From JBDKTH01 sp964558295 (GTDB lineage: Bacteria > Planctomycetota > Planctomycetia > Pirellulales > Thermoguttaceae): a stretch of DNA of 64,000 nucleotides. Below are positions 27,622 to 36,782 of this stretch, one piece after another. Where the stretch lies: the NCBI GenBank assembly GCA_964558295.1, contig CAZLDQ010000001.1, forward strand, positions 1 through 64,000, given 5' to 3'. A program made the translations under genes and the position numbers. Each line of letters begins with the position of its first letter. The stretch's first letter is position 1. The notes under the pieces are model-generated. The model was not told where the DNA came from. It made no database searches and saw only the letters and a list, made by a program, of their open reading frames with translations.

Positions 27622-27817
27622 ATCGATTCTCCAAGAATCCGCCGCCACATGGCCAAGCCTCGCTAGAACGAAGGACAACGGCTCTCTGGGGGTATTGTAC
27701 CAGAGTGTCGCACTCCTGGCCTACCGCCTTGTATCACCAGCCTTGCCTTCCGAAGCGTCAGTAGTCACAATGGGAGTTTCTTGCCACATGTGGCGTGCTT
27801 CCAGGGAGTCCGGTCGA

Positions 27818-28801
27818 GTGAATGAGCCGAAACGTCTTGCGAAGAAATGGATACTGCTCTCGGTCAAGATCCTCGTCGTGGTTCTTGTCTTCTGGTGGGT
27901 CCGCAACACCCTGGTCAAAGCAAGCCACCAGTTGGCCACGGCCGAGTACCAGTGGCACCTTAATCCCCTATGGCTGATTTGGGCAGGTCTCCTCTATCTG
28001 GTGGGCCTCCTCCCCGCCGGTCTCTTCTGGCACCGCGTGCTCCGTACTCTCGGGCAGGACGCACGGCTGCTGGAGACACTTCGCGCCTATTACGTGGGGC
28101 ACCTGGGAAAATATGTCCCCGGTAAGACGATGGTCGTGATCATCCGCGCCGGAATGATCCGTAGCCATCGCGTCGATACGGTGGCGGCCGCCGTGAGCGT
28201 CTTCTACGAGACGCTCTCGATGATCGCCGTCGGTGCCTTCCTGGCCGCCGGGCTTCTGGCCATCAGCTTCCGCCAGGAACAAATCCTGTTCTTCGGCTCC
28301 CTCGGCATGATGGCTGTGGCCGGCCTTCCGATCCTGCCCCCAGTGTTCAAACGCCTCGTGCGTTTGGTCGGCGTGGGAAAGACTAAAGCGGGAGCCGCCA
28401 GTCAACTCGATGCCCTCGGTTATGGGACCATGCTAACCGGGGGTGTGTTGATGACCCTCACCTGGGTATTGCTTGGGCTAAGCCTGTGGGCCACGTTTCG
28501 CGCGATTGGAATCCACGGCCTGGGGTTCATGTCTCATTTTGCCAGCTACGTCTGTTGTGCCTCGCTGGCCACCGTGGCCGGCATCCTTTCCATGATTCCC
28601 GGTGGCTTCGGCGTCCGCGACGTGATGCTGGTCGATCTCATCGTAAAGCTGTTCGGTTCGTTCAGCGCTGGCGAGGCTACTGTAGCCAGCGGCATGTTAC
28701 GCGTGGTTTGGCTGGTGGCAGAACTCGTGATTTCCGCTATCCTATACTTCTTCGGTGTGCGCAGGGCGGATGCCTCTGTGCCAGAAAAGCCGCTCGACTA
28801 A
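27818..28801 (+). CDS. Flippase-like membrane protein (UPF0104/YbhN, LPG-synthase TM region)
   Basis: A protein of about 327 residues with eight or so helices. Marks of the YbhN/MprF flippase-domain family are YYVGHLGKYVPGKTMVVIIRAG in the middle and MIPGGFGVRDVML near the C-terminus. The GTG at 27818 follows GGGAG and gives NEPKRLAKKWILLSVK, a normal family start; ATGs at 27788 and 27770 are alternatives. It is followed by a polyprenyl-phosphate-type GT2 and a GT-C-like protein, so moving a lipid-linked sugar across the membrane is a reasonable inference. Confidence 0.78.
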   Translation: MNEPKRLAKKWILLSVKILVVVLVFWWVRNTLVKASHQLATAEYQWHLNPLWLIWAGLLYLVGLLPAGLFWHRVLRTLGQDARLLETLRAYYVGHLGKYVPGKTMVVIIRAGMIRSHRVDTVAAAVSVFYETLSMIAVGAFLAAGLLAISFRQEQILFFGSLGMMAVAGLPILPPVFKRLVRLVGVGKTKAGAASQLDALGYGTMLTGGVLMTLTWVLLGLSLWATFRAIGIHGLGFMSHFASYVCCASLATVAGILSMIPGGFGVRDVMLVDLIVKLFGSFSAGEATVASGMLRVVWLVAELVISAILYFFGVRRADASVPEKPLD

Positions 28802-28827
28802 GACTTCGATCGAATTGGATTTGACCC

Positions 28828-29814
28828 ATGTTGCTGTCCGTTGTCATTCCGGTCTTCAACGAGGAGGAGAGTCTTGAGACCTTGCACCAGGAACTAGGCA
28901 AGGTGGCGGCGGCCCACAACTACCGCTTGGACTTGATCTTCGTCGACGATGGATCTTCCGACAATTCCTGGGCCGTGATTCAGCGGCTTGCCGCGGCCGA
29001 TCCCCAGGTGCGTGGCATCCGTTTCCGCCGCAATTTCGGCAAAGCGGCCGCCCTGAGTGCGGGCTTCGCCGAAGCCCGCGGGGAACTCGTTATGACCCTC
29101 GACGCCGATCTCCAGGACGACCCAGCCGAAATCCCCCATTTCCTCGCCAAGCTGGACGAAGGACTCGATGTGGTCAGCGGTTGGAAAAAGACCCGGTACG
29201 ATCCCTGGCACAAAGTCATTCCGTCTCGCATCTTCAACTGGATGGTCAGCCGAACCACGGGCGTGGTGCTCCACGACCACAACTGCGGCATGAAGTGCTA
29301 CCGGCGCGAGATCTTCGACGAGGTGGTCCTCTACGGCGAACTGCACCGCTTTGTGCCCGTGCTGGCCGCCGCCCGGGGCTACCGCGTCGGCGAACTGGTC
29401 ATCCAGCATCGACCCCGCAAGTTCGGACATTCGAAATACGGTGTGAGCCGATTCATCAAAGGATTCCTCGACCTGTTGACCGTCAAGTTCCTCACTGGTT
29501 TCGGACAGCGGCCTCAGCATGTCCTGGGAACCGTGGGCCTGTTGTCGTTTTTCCTCGGCGGGGCGGGAATGCTCTACCTGGCCGTCTATTGGCTGGTTGC
29601 CCAGTGTGCTCCCGAGTTGCAACTCTTGCCCTTGCACCAGCGGCCCGCCGTGATCTACTCGGTTGGCCTGCTACTGTTGGGCGCTCAGTTGATGTCCATC
29701 GGCTTCCTGGCCGAGTTGATTATCGCCTACCACCGCCACGACGCCAAAACCTACTCGATCTCCGCACGAACCGGATCGACCGAACAGGATTCCAAGCGTT
29801 TCCCCTCCCCCTGA
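28828..29814 (+). CDS. Family 2 glycosyltransferase, polyprenyl-phosphate type (GtrB/ArnC/DPM1-like)
   Basis: This 328-residue protein has a GT-A catalytic domain (VIPVFNEEESLETLHQEL at the start, FVDDGSSDNSW, DADLQDDP for metal/nucleotide binding, and HDHNCGMKCYRREIF) and two C-terminal helices (about 230-258 and 275-300). This is the architecture of enzymes that load undecaprenyl phosphate with a sugar on the cytoplasmic face. It lies 26 bases after the flippase-like gene and 18 before a GT-C-like gene. Sugar identity cannot be read. Confidence 0.88.
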   Translation: MLLSVVIPVFNEEESLETLHQELGKVAAAHNYRLDLIFVDDGSSDNSWAVIQRLAAADPQVRGIRFRRNFGKAAALSAGFAEARGELVMTLDADLQDDPAEIPHFLAKLDEGLDVVSGWKKTRYDPWHKVIPSRIFNWMVSRTTGVVLHDHNCGMKCYRREIFDEVVLYGELHRFVPVLAAARGYRVGELVIQHRPRKFGHSKYGVSRFIKGFLDLLTVKFLTGFGQRPQHVLGTVGLLSFFLGGAGMLYLAVYWLVAQCAPELQLLPLHQRPAVIYSVGLLLLGAQLMSIGFLAELIIAYHRHDAKTYSISARTGSTEQDSKRFPSP

Positions 29815-29832
29815 CGACTTCCCTCTACACCT

Positions 29833-31371
29833 ATGAAATCTCCGCCCACCGACCCGCAAGCCTGTCTGCGTCACTCCGTCTACTGGTTCCTGATCGTGCT
29901 GAGCGTGGGAGTCATGCTTGGCCGCATCCTGGCCGTCGACTCGGTCGACCATCTGGCTTTGGAGAGAAACCGCCAGTCGCAAATCCCGACGCAACTCGCC
30001 GAGAAGCGGCAATCGCTGGAGAAAAAGGGGGCGACGGCGGAAGAAATCGACAAGGAGCTTGCTCGCGTCGAAGCCGCGCTCTGGGAAAAGGCCCGCTTGC
30101 GCCGTCCGTTTCTCAGCGCCAATGACCGCAGCCGCTGGGGCACGCTTCGCGCATTGGTCGAGCCGGAGATGCGCGTTCCTGGGGCCCCCTATGCGATTGA
30201 TAAGGTGATCCAAGAACGCGGCTGGGATACCATCGACATGGTGAAGCACGATGGCCACGTCTATTCAAGTAAGCCGCCGCTGTTGCCCACGCTGATGGCT
30301 GGCGAGTACTGGTTGATCTACCACTTGACGGGGTTCACCCTGGGGGATTATCCGTACGCCGTGGGCCGTTTCATGTTGATTACGCTCAATGTAATCCCGT
30401 TGGCCATCTCATTTGTCCTCCTGGCGCGCTTGATCGAACGTTTCGGCGCGACCGATTGGAGCCGGGTTTTTGCGATGAGCGCCGCGGCATTCGGCACGTT
30501 CTTGACCACGTTTGCCGTGGTAATTAATAACCACCTGCCGGCGGCCGTTTGCCTCGTCGTGGCCCTTTATGCGGCCGTGCGGATCTGGTTTGACAACGAG
30601 CAGCGGGGACGGTATTTCATCATCGCCGGGTTGGCCGCCGCGTTTCTGGCCGCCAACGAACTGCCCGCCCTATCGATGTTTGCCGCTCTCTCCTTGGTTC
30701 TTCTCTGGCGGTTTCCCAAGCCGACGCTCCTTTACTACACGCCGGCGGCTCTGGTTGTCGTGGCCGGTTTCTTCGGCACCAATTGGATCGCCCACCACAG
30801 TCTGCGCCCGCCCTACATGCACCGCAGCGCGACGAATCCGGCAGACCACTGGTATGATTACGAATACGAGCGCAATGGCCGAACCTATCAGAGCTATTGG
30901 CGTTCGCCCGTCGGGATCGACCGCGGCGAGCCTTCGCGAGCCGTCTACGCGTTCCACGCGCTAGTAGGCCACCACGGCATTTTTTCACTCACACCGATTT
31001 GGATTCTCAGTGCCGTGGGACTGGGCCTCTGGCTTTGGAAGCCCGGCGACCCGCGGCGGCGGCAGTTGGCTCTGTTGGTCGCCACGGTCTCGCTGGTATG
31101 TCTCGTGTTCTACCTGACTCGGCCCCAAAACGATCGCAATTATGGCGGAATGTCCTGCGGTCTGCGCTGGATGTTCTGGTTCACCCCGATGTGGCTGGTG
31201 GCCATGCTCCCAGCCCTGGACACAATGGCCCAGCGGCGGTGGCTGCGTGGCTTGGCTCTGGTGTTGTTGGCCGTTTCGGTCCTTTCGGCCAGCTACCCAA
31301 TCTGGAATCCCTGGACCCATCCCTGGCTTCTGGACCTCTTTTACTCCCTCGGCTGGGTACAGATGCCCTGA
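29833..31371 (+). CDS. Polytopic membrane protein, probable GT-C-type glycosyltransferase
   Basis: This 512-residue protein has a first helix (about 17-36, ending RILAVDSVDH), about 90 polar residues with a short coiled coil (about 45-80), then about ten helices from residue 165. The C-terminus has SCGLRWMFWFTPMWLVAML. A GT-C fold (lipid-linked sugar donor, transfer outside the membrane) is inferred from topology, the Asp after helix 1, and the flippase and GT2 neighbours. No diagnostic family signature was recognised, so this is a working label. Confidence 0.5.
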   Translation: MKSPPTDPQACLRHSVYWFLIVLSVGVMLGRILAVDSVDHLALERNRQSQIPTQLAEKRQSLEKKGATAEEIDKELARVEAALWEKARLRRPFLSANDRSRWGTLRALVEPEMRVPGAPYAIDKVIQERGWDTIDMVKHDGHVYSSKPPLLPTLMAGEYWLIYHLTGFTLGDYPYAVGRFMLITLNVIPLAISFVLLARLIERFGATDWSRVFAMSAAAFGTFLTTFAVVINNHLPAAVCLVVALYAAVRIWFDNEQRGRYFIIAGLAAAFLAANELPALSMFAALSLVLLWRFPKPTLLYYTPAALVVVAGFFGTNWIAHHSLRPPYMHRSATNPADHWYDYEYERNGRTYQSYWRSPVGIDRGEPSRAVYAFHALVGHHGIFSLTPIWILSAVGLGLWLWKPGDPRRRQLALLVATVSLVCLVFYLTRPQNDRNYGGMSCGLRWMFWFTPMWLVAMLPALDTMAQRRWLRGLALVLLAVSVLSASYPIWNPWTHPWLLDLFYSLGWVQMP

Positions 31372-31485
31372 TTGGCTTCGCACGAATAGGCCCGCCGGTG
31401 CCACAGGACGTTTGCCAGCAGACCGTCTCTCTGGTTAGGATGAAGGTTGTATCGACCGGCCTCCCTCCGTCCAGCGAGTCTGTCC

Positions 31486-34400
31486 ATGCGAGCAACCTGT
31501 AAGCAACTGCCTCTTCTGCCGATCTTGGCCGTGCTCGTTGGCGGGTTGCCGCAGGTTTGCCCGAACAGCATCACCTGGGCCGCCCCCCCACAAGAGGCCG
31601 TTGCGCCAGCCGGTTTTGATGATTTCGACGATCAGCAGGATTACCCCAGCCAGGAAATGCTGGAGAGACTCCTCCGTTCGGTCGAAAATGAGCGGTCAGA
31701 AATCAAACCCCGCCAGTGGGATCGCGTGCAAGCATGCCAGATTTCGGGGCTCTTCCAGCTCAACAAGCCGTGGGACGCCAACTCTGTGCTCCGGTTCTCC
31801 TTTCTGGAGGCGCATCACAGTCTTCAGTTCCATCTCTGGAATGGGGCGCAAGGGGTCACGCTAACCTATCTTCCCGGCTTTCACCATACCTGGACTGCCT
31901 ACGCCGCAACGCGTGAAGGAAATGCTCCGAAGCCCCGCGACCTTGTCCTTTGGGCCACCGACAACGGGCGTTACCGTCGCTGCGGCCTCGGCACACTGGA
32001 ACTGCATTACCACAACCGTCACTTGGTGTTGACCCGCGGCGACATCGTGTTGGTAAGCGTTCCTTTCCGCGAACCGCCGGCAGAAGTCTATCTTGAATGC
32101 CAATCGGCCGTCGTCCGCGGATTGGTGATGGTCCAATCCACCGGAGTGGCAGCGCCCGCCGAGACGCATCCGATCGCCTTTCGTTCCGAGAAGCCAGCCG
32201 AATTGGACTGGACCGTGGCCTCCCAGGAAGGATGCTCCTGGAACAAGTTGCCCGACGGCCGGGTGGAACTCGTCGCCGCCGAAAAATCGCCGGCCTTCCA
32301 GGCCGGTACGCGCGTCGTCAAGCCTGGTCTCTACGAGTTTATCTTCCTCGTCGAAGATCCCGAGCCTGGCTGTGGCGTCTACCTGGGCAACGAGGAAGGC
32401 CGGCAACTCTGTCGATTGGCATTCTTCCGGCACCATCAAACCGGGCGAGCCGTGTTTGGACCGCTGCCCCCCGGCTCATCCGATATGGACCGTTGGTTTG
32501 ACCAGAAGCATCAGCCCGCCCCGTTTGTCGGCCAGCGCCAGTGGTTTCGAATCACCGCCGGGGCGGGCACGGTGAAACTCTGGACTAGCGGAGACGGAGA
32601 GTCCTGGAGCCAGTATGCCCCGACGGCCGAGACGTTGGAAGGTGCCTGCACCCAGGTGGGACTTTACGGCATTGCTTCGCGTGACAAACGAGCAATCAAG
32701 CTGGCCCGGCTTGAGGTGCGCCGGCTCGACGCCCTCATGTCGCTGGCTCCCGAGGAAATCCGCGATCGGGTTGACGTTGCTCCTTTGGTGAAAGCCGGCG
32801 ATGTCTCCGCATGGGAACAACTCGTCGCCCAAGGCCGTCCCGCAGATGTCCCGGCCGACATGTGGTGGCAAGCCTGTATGGTGCGAACCCTGAGCGAGAA
32901 CCCGCGTCTTTCCCTGGGCCAGGATCTCCTCGATCGCCTCCAGGAAACGGTGCTCGCCGCGCCCCGCGATCTTGAGGAAAAGCTTCGCCTTCTTGACGAA
33001 ACCGCTCTGCTGATGCATCCCTCGCACAATCGGCCCACGGAGCGGTTGGCCCAACACTACCAACAGCTCGGCCTCCTCCTGGTTCGCCGGGGATACGACT
33101 CCCCCTTCACTGCGATCAGTCGAGCCATGTTGCGGTCTTCCCTTTGGACAGATCATCGGCTGCCAGTGTTCTACGAACAACTTCTGCGTCAGGAGATTTT
33201 CGTGAAACTCGGCGAGAACCGGCTCCCGGAACTCGACGCATTGTGCCGGAGAGTCTGCTACTGGAACCGAACCGGCCGGCGCGACGGTGATGCGGCCTCC
33301 TGGAGCGAGCAGGTCAGGCATCTGGTGTTCTGGGCCGAATCGCAGGTCACCGGCCGGGCCCCCAAAGACGCCGAGCAACAGGTCGTCGGGCCAAGCCCCT
33401 GGCGTCACCCGCTGGTGGTCACTCCCACGCGGGAAGGCTACAACATCTTCGCGGAGTTTTCCGCCGCTCTAGAAGGCCAAACCTACCGCGAGGCCTGCCA
33501 GATCCTCGCGTCGGCCGCCCAGACCGCCAGCCTGGGACTGCTGCCCGACAAAGACCACCGGCTCTGGGTGTCGTTGCCGGTAGCCGTCGCGTTGACCCTG
33601 CGCGAACATCCTCCTTTGCGTCAAGCGATGCAGGAAGGCTTTGGCCCGCTCGGCGAACTCCGCTTCAAGAAAGCGGCCGCCGAAGGCGACGAAAAAGCCG
33701 TTGCCTCCGTGGCACTACAATTTTGCGGAACAACAGCGGCGCGCAAGGCCCAACTCTGGTTGGGCGACCGTAGACTGTCGGCCGGCCGGTTCGCCGAAGC
33801 GCTTGGCCATTACGGTCAGGCTGTCGAGATGAGTGCCGAGGATTCCGTCGAGTCGGCCAAAGCCCGGCAGCGACTGGCCGCCGCGATGCTTGGTCAGGAG
33901 TTGGGAAAGCCAATCGCCACCCCCATCGAAATCGGCGCCAACCGCCTGTCGGCTTCGCAGTTCGAAGCCTTGGTCACCCATTTGCGCCAGACACGTTGTT
34001 CGTTGTCCAGTGATCCTCCACCTTCCCCGTCCTCTCCCTGCTTTGCTCCGGGGGCCTATCAGGTTCGGCCGTGGGCTACGCTGGAAAGCTCGCGTGTCAT
34101 GCGTCCCGATTCAATGCCTGAGCGCGAACTAGACTGGGCCGGACGACAGATGGCCGTTACCGTGGCCGACGGCCAGATGTTCGTCTCCAATCAGGTCGAG
34201 CTGTACGCCTTCGATTTGGAGACCGGTCGTCAGGACTGGGTACAAAGTGGCCCCTCGGTCAAATCGGCGTGGCCCTTGTTGCCGATGAAACCGCTGGTCG
34301 TCCGCGGGCGTGTGTTGGTCCGACGCCTGACCAACGCCAGACCGGAGTTGGCCTGCTTCGGTAGCGCCGACGGACGGCTCCTTTGGAGCTGCACACCCGA

Positions 34401-35265
34401 CGGCTGTGTCGCATCCGATCCGATGGTGTTTGGCGAAGAGCTCCTGGTCTTCACCATTCGCGAAGAAACGGCCGATAAGTTGGTCCTCCTGCTCACCCGT
34501 TTGGATATCGATTCCGGCCGCACGCTGAACCAGGTACCGGTAGCCGAATTCTTCAACCTCTGGCAGCGTCGCCTCGCAATCCAAACGGCGATCGCGGAAG
34601 ACAAGATCGTGGTCCTTGGCGGCGGAGCCGTCTTGTGCTGCAACGCGGCCGGAAGTGTCGACTGGATTCGCCGACAGCTTTGGGTCCCCCCGCTGCGGCC
34701 CGACTACTGGGCTGCTAAGGCGTGGTGCGAGCAGTACTACCAGCCGCCGCTGATCCATGAAGGACGTGTCTATGCCATGCAGCCCGGCTCGTGGTGCATC
34801 GAGTGTCTCGAATTGAAAACCGGCCGACTTTTGTGGCGTCAGGCGATCTCTGGACTAACACGCCTCGTTGGGCTTGCCCGAGGCCGTTTGATCGCCGGAG
34901 CCTCCGATGGCCTGCTCGGCTTAGACCCGGTTTCTGGTAAAACCGTCTGGTTCTACGAGGCCGACAACGTCCAGCAGGCTCGCTTATCTGTTCCCGACAA
35001 AACGGTCCTCATCATTCAATCGACGAAAGTCGAAGGAAAAGACTCCCTCGTCCCCGTCTGGCTCGACACGCAATCAGGCTACGTCGACAAGAATCCGGCG
35101 TGGGATCTCCCCACGGAAAGCGTGCCCCTTCTGGGACCGATGATTGGATATGGCAGCCGACAGTGGGCCTTCTTCGGCCCTGCCGGCAACACCCTGAAAC
35201 GAACGATCTTCGAATTGATCCCCTCCAAAGCGGAGGAGCATGTCAAACGTAAAAGGGGCGAATGA
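31486..35265 (+). CDS. Large secreted protein with C-terminal PQQ/BamB-like beta-propeller
   Basis: This 1259-residue protein has a signal peptide (about 1-31, LLPILAVLVGGLPQVC then AAPPQ), beta-rich N-terminal regions (about 60-430), helical repeats (about 430-830), and a propeller in the last 380 residues. Propeller blades are marked by VELYAFDLETGRQDWV, GRLLWSCTPDG, LELKTGRLLWRQAISG and GLLGLDPVSGKTVWFYEA. PQQ-type propellers of this kind act as binding scaffolds in the periplasm or envelope; no catalytic residues were recognised. The ATG at 31486 is chosen for the signal peptide; a TTG at 31447 is in frame. A long inverted repeat overlaps the stop. Confidence 0.75.
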   Translation: MRATCKQLPLLPILAVLVGGLPQVCPNSITWAAPPQEAVAPAGFDDFDDQQDYPSQEMLERLLRSVENERSEIKPRQWDRVQACQISGLFQLNKPWDANSVLRFSFLEAHHSLQFHLWNGAQGVTLTYLPGFHHTWTAYAATREGNAPKPRDLVLWATDNGRYRRCGLGTLELHYHNRHLVLTRGDIVLVSVPFREPPAEVYLECQSAVVRGLVMVQSTGVAAPAETHPIAFRSEKPAELDWTVASQEGCSWNKLPDGRVELVAAEKSPAFQAGTRVVKPGLYEFIFLVEDPEPGCGVYLGNEEGRQLCRLAFFRHHQTGRAVFGPLPPGSSDMDRWFDQKHQPAPFVGQRQWFRITAGAGTVKLWTSGDGESWSQYAPTAETLEGACTQVGLYGIASRDKRAIKLARLEVRRLDALMSLAPEEIRDRVDVAPLVKAGDVSAWEQLVAQGRPADVPADMWWQACMVRTLSENPRLSLGQDLLDRLQETVLAAPRDLEEKLRLLDETALLMHPSHNRPTERLAQHYQQLGLLLVRRGYDSPFTAISRAMLRSSLWTDHRLPVFYEQLLRQEIFVKLGENRLPELDALCRRVCYWNRTGRRDGDAASWSEQVRHLVFWAESQVTGRAPKDAEQQVVGPSPWRHPLVVTPTREGYNIFAEFSAALEGQTYREACQILASAAQTASLGLLPDKDHRLWVSLPVAVALTLREHPPLRQAMQEGFGPLGELRFKKAAAEGDEKAVASVALQFCGTTAARKAQLWLGDRRLSAGRFAEALGHYGQAVEMSAEDSVESAKARQRLAAAMLGQELGKPIATPIEIGANRLSASQFEALVTHLRQTRCSLSSDPPPSPSSPCFAPGAYQVRPWATLESSRVMRPDSMPERELDWAGRQMAVTVADGQMFVSNQVELYAFDLETGRQDWVQSGPSVKSAWPLLPMKPLVVRGRVLVRRLTNARPELACFGSADGRLLWSCTPDGCVASDPMVFGEELLVFTIREETADKLVLLLTRLDIDSGRTLNQVPVAEFFNLWQRRLAIQTAIAEDKIVVLGGGAVLCCNAAGSVDWIRRQLWVPPLRPDYWAAKAWCEQYYQPPLIHEGRVYAMQPGSWCIECLELKTGRLLWRQAISGLTRLVGLARGRLIAGASDGLLGLDPVSGKTVWFYEADNVQQARLSVPDKTVLIIQSTKVEGKDSLVPVWLDTQSGYVDKNPAWDLPTESVPLLGPMIGYGSRQWAFFGPAGNTLKRTIFELIPSKAEEHVKRKRGE

Positions 35266-35338
35266 TAAAGCAGTAACGAAAGGACAAAGCCCCCAAAGAA
35301 CGCTTGGATCATTCGTGCTTTGTCCCTGCTTCATCATT
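35261..35338. repeat. Long imperfect inverted repeat after the PQQ-propeller gene
   Basis: Left arm blocks AATGAT (35261-35266), AAGCAG (35268-35273) and GGACAAAGC (35282-35290) are mirrored by GCTTTGTCC (35317-35325), CTGCTT (35326-35331) and ATCATT (35333-35338). The palindrome is about 78 bases, includes the stop codon and could end the transcript. The lack of a T-tract and the interrupted arms suggest a mobile palindromic repeat as the alternative. Confidence 0.5.
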
Positions 35339-35421
35339 TGATCTCTTAACATTCGGTCTTCCCGCTCTCGTTCCTCAAACCCCGTGGGAATCGCTCCTCT
35401 ACGTCTTCTTGGACTCCCAAC

Positions 35422-35451
35422 TTGACAACCCCCTCCTGACTTGCCCACAAT
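35422..35451 (+). promoter_or_regulatory. Candidate sigma-70 promoter of the MoxR-VWA gene run
   Basis: TTGACA (35422-35427), 18 bases, CACAAT (35446-35451, 4 of 6). It is 148 bases before the first gene of the run, in the only sizeable gap (35266-35598) before seven closely packed genes. Nothing else was seen in that gap except the inverted repeat at its left end. Confidence 0.35.
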
Positions 35452-35598
35452 AGAGTCTACATCTCTGGGGTCCGGACGAGCGTTTCTGCGATTTGGGGGC
35501 CGGTGCTGGGGAACTGCTGTCGCGGTGGTCGTTGATGGACCATACTAGGACTGTCGCCCAGGCGGTGGTCCATGTTCCCATTTCGAGGATCACACCGG

Positions 35599-36762
35599 AT
35601 GCAGCGAACCGCGCTCATTGGACTGATGCAAGGTGGCGTTGCCCTGGTTTTTGTGACCGGCCTCTTCGGCGTTGCCTGTGCCCAAGGCGACTGGGAGATG
35701 ACTCCGCAAAGCCAACAGGCCCTTGCACGGGGGCTCGACTGGCTCTCGCGGAACCAAGGCCCTGAGGGAAACTGGGGTTCCAAAGACCTCGGCCTGGTCA
35801 GCACCGGGGTGCTGGCTTTTCTCGCCGACGGCCACTTGCCTGGCCGCGGCCGCCATGGGGAAACCGTCCAGCGAGGTCTGAACTACGTCTTACGCAACGC
35901 GAAGCCCTCCGGCTTGCTCAACATCGCCGAGCCGCAGCACGAGATGTACAACCATGGGCTCGCGACGTTCGTCCTTGGCCAAGCCTACGGCATGACCGGC
36001 GATTCACGTGTCGGGCCGGTGCTCGATCGTGCGCTGAAGCTCATTGTACAAACCCAATGCGGCGATGGCGGGTGGGATTACAACGCACGGCGTCAGGACC
36101 GCGGGCATGACTTGAGCCTTGCCGTCATGCAGGCCTTGGCCTTGCGCAGTGCCGTCGACAGCGGCCTGGAGGTGCCTCCCGAGACTGTCGAACTGGCCAT
36201 CAAGAGCGTCCGCGAACACTACTCCCCCCAAGGCTGCCGCCGGGAAGCCAGCGAAGACGAGCAACAAAGATTCCCAGGTCAGTTCACCTATACCCGAGGG
36301 CAACGTGATGGGACCTGCGCGATGGCCGCGGCCGGCGTGGTCTGCCTCCAAGAGTTCGGCCAATACGGCGATTGGCGCATAGCCAAGAACATCGAGCGGA
36401 TCGCCCAAGAGATCGGCAAGGTGGACCCCAACGACCAGGGTAACCACCATCGCATCCCCTTTGGCGATGCTTATACGCTCTATTACGTCGCTCAGGCCCT
36501 CTATCAGGTCGGCGGCGAGCCCTGGAGGCAATACTATCCCCGTCTGCGCGACAACCTGGTTGTCAACCAGTATCGCGATTCCAATCAGCAGGAGATGGAG
36601 GGGAGTTGGAACGAAGGCCAGCGCGTTGGCGGTCTGCCCGGCAGACTCTACACAACCGCCGTCGGCTGCTTCGTCCTGGCCATTCCCAACCGCTATCTAC
36701 CAATCCTCCAAGAAGGCCGCATCGACAGCCTCAAAAGACAGTTCGGCCCCAAGGACAAATAG
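35599..36762 (+). CDS. Secreted prenyltransferase/squalene-cyclase-repeat protein
   Basis: This 387-residue protein has a signal peptide (about 1-27, ALVFVTGLFGVACA) and alpha/alpha-barrel repeats typical of the squalene/hopene cyclase and prenyltransferase fold: LDWLSRNQGPEGNWGSKD, YNHGLATFVLGQAYG, QCGDGGWDYN and YYVAQALYQVGG. The cyclase DXDD catalytic motif was not seen, so it is unlikely to be a terpene cyclase; in planctomycetes such secreted copies are of unknown function. GAGGAT lies 8 bases before the ATG at 35599. It is 20 bases upstream of the BatA-like gene and heads the run. Confidence 0.75.
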   Translation: MQRTALIGLMQGGVALVFVTGLFGVACAQGDWEMTPQSQQALARGLDWLSRNQGPEGNWGSKDLGLVSTGVLAFLADGHLPGRGRHGETVQRGLNYVLRNAKPSGLLNIAEPQHEMYNHGLATFVLGQAYGMTGDSRVGPVLDRALKLIVQTQCGDGGWDYNARRQDRGHDLSLAVMQALALRSAVDSGLEVPPETVELAIKSVREHYSPQGCRREASEDEQQRFPGQFTYTRGQRDGTCAMAAAGVVCLQEFGQYGDWRIAKNIERIAQEIGKVDPNDQGNHHRIPFGDAYTLYYVAQALYQVGGEPWRQYYPRLRDNLVVNQYRDSNQQEMEGSWNEGQRVGGLPGRLYTTAVGCFVLAIPNRYLPILQEGRIDSLKRQFGPKDK

Positions 36763-36782
36763 CTTCCCTCGATCCACCATCC

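Noticed and set aside
35599..36762. Reading the first cluster gene as a real squalene-hopene cyclase
   Set aside because: About 387 residues with a signal peptide and no DXDD motif; true cyclases are about 650 residues.
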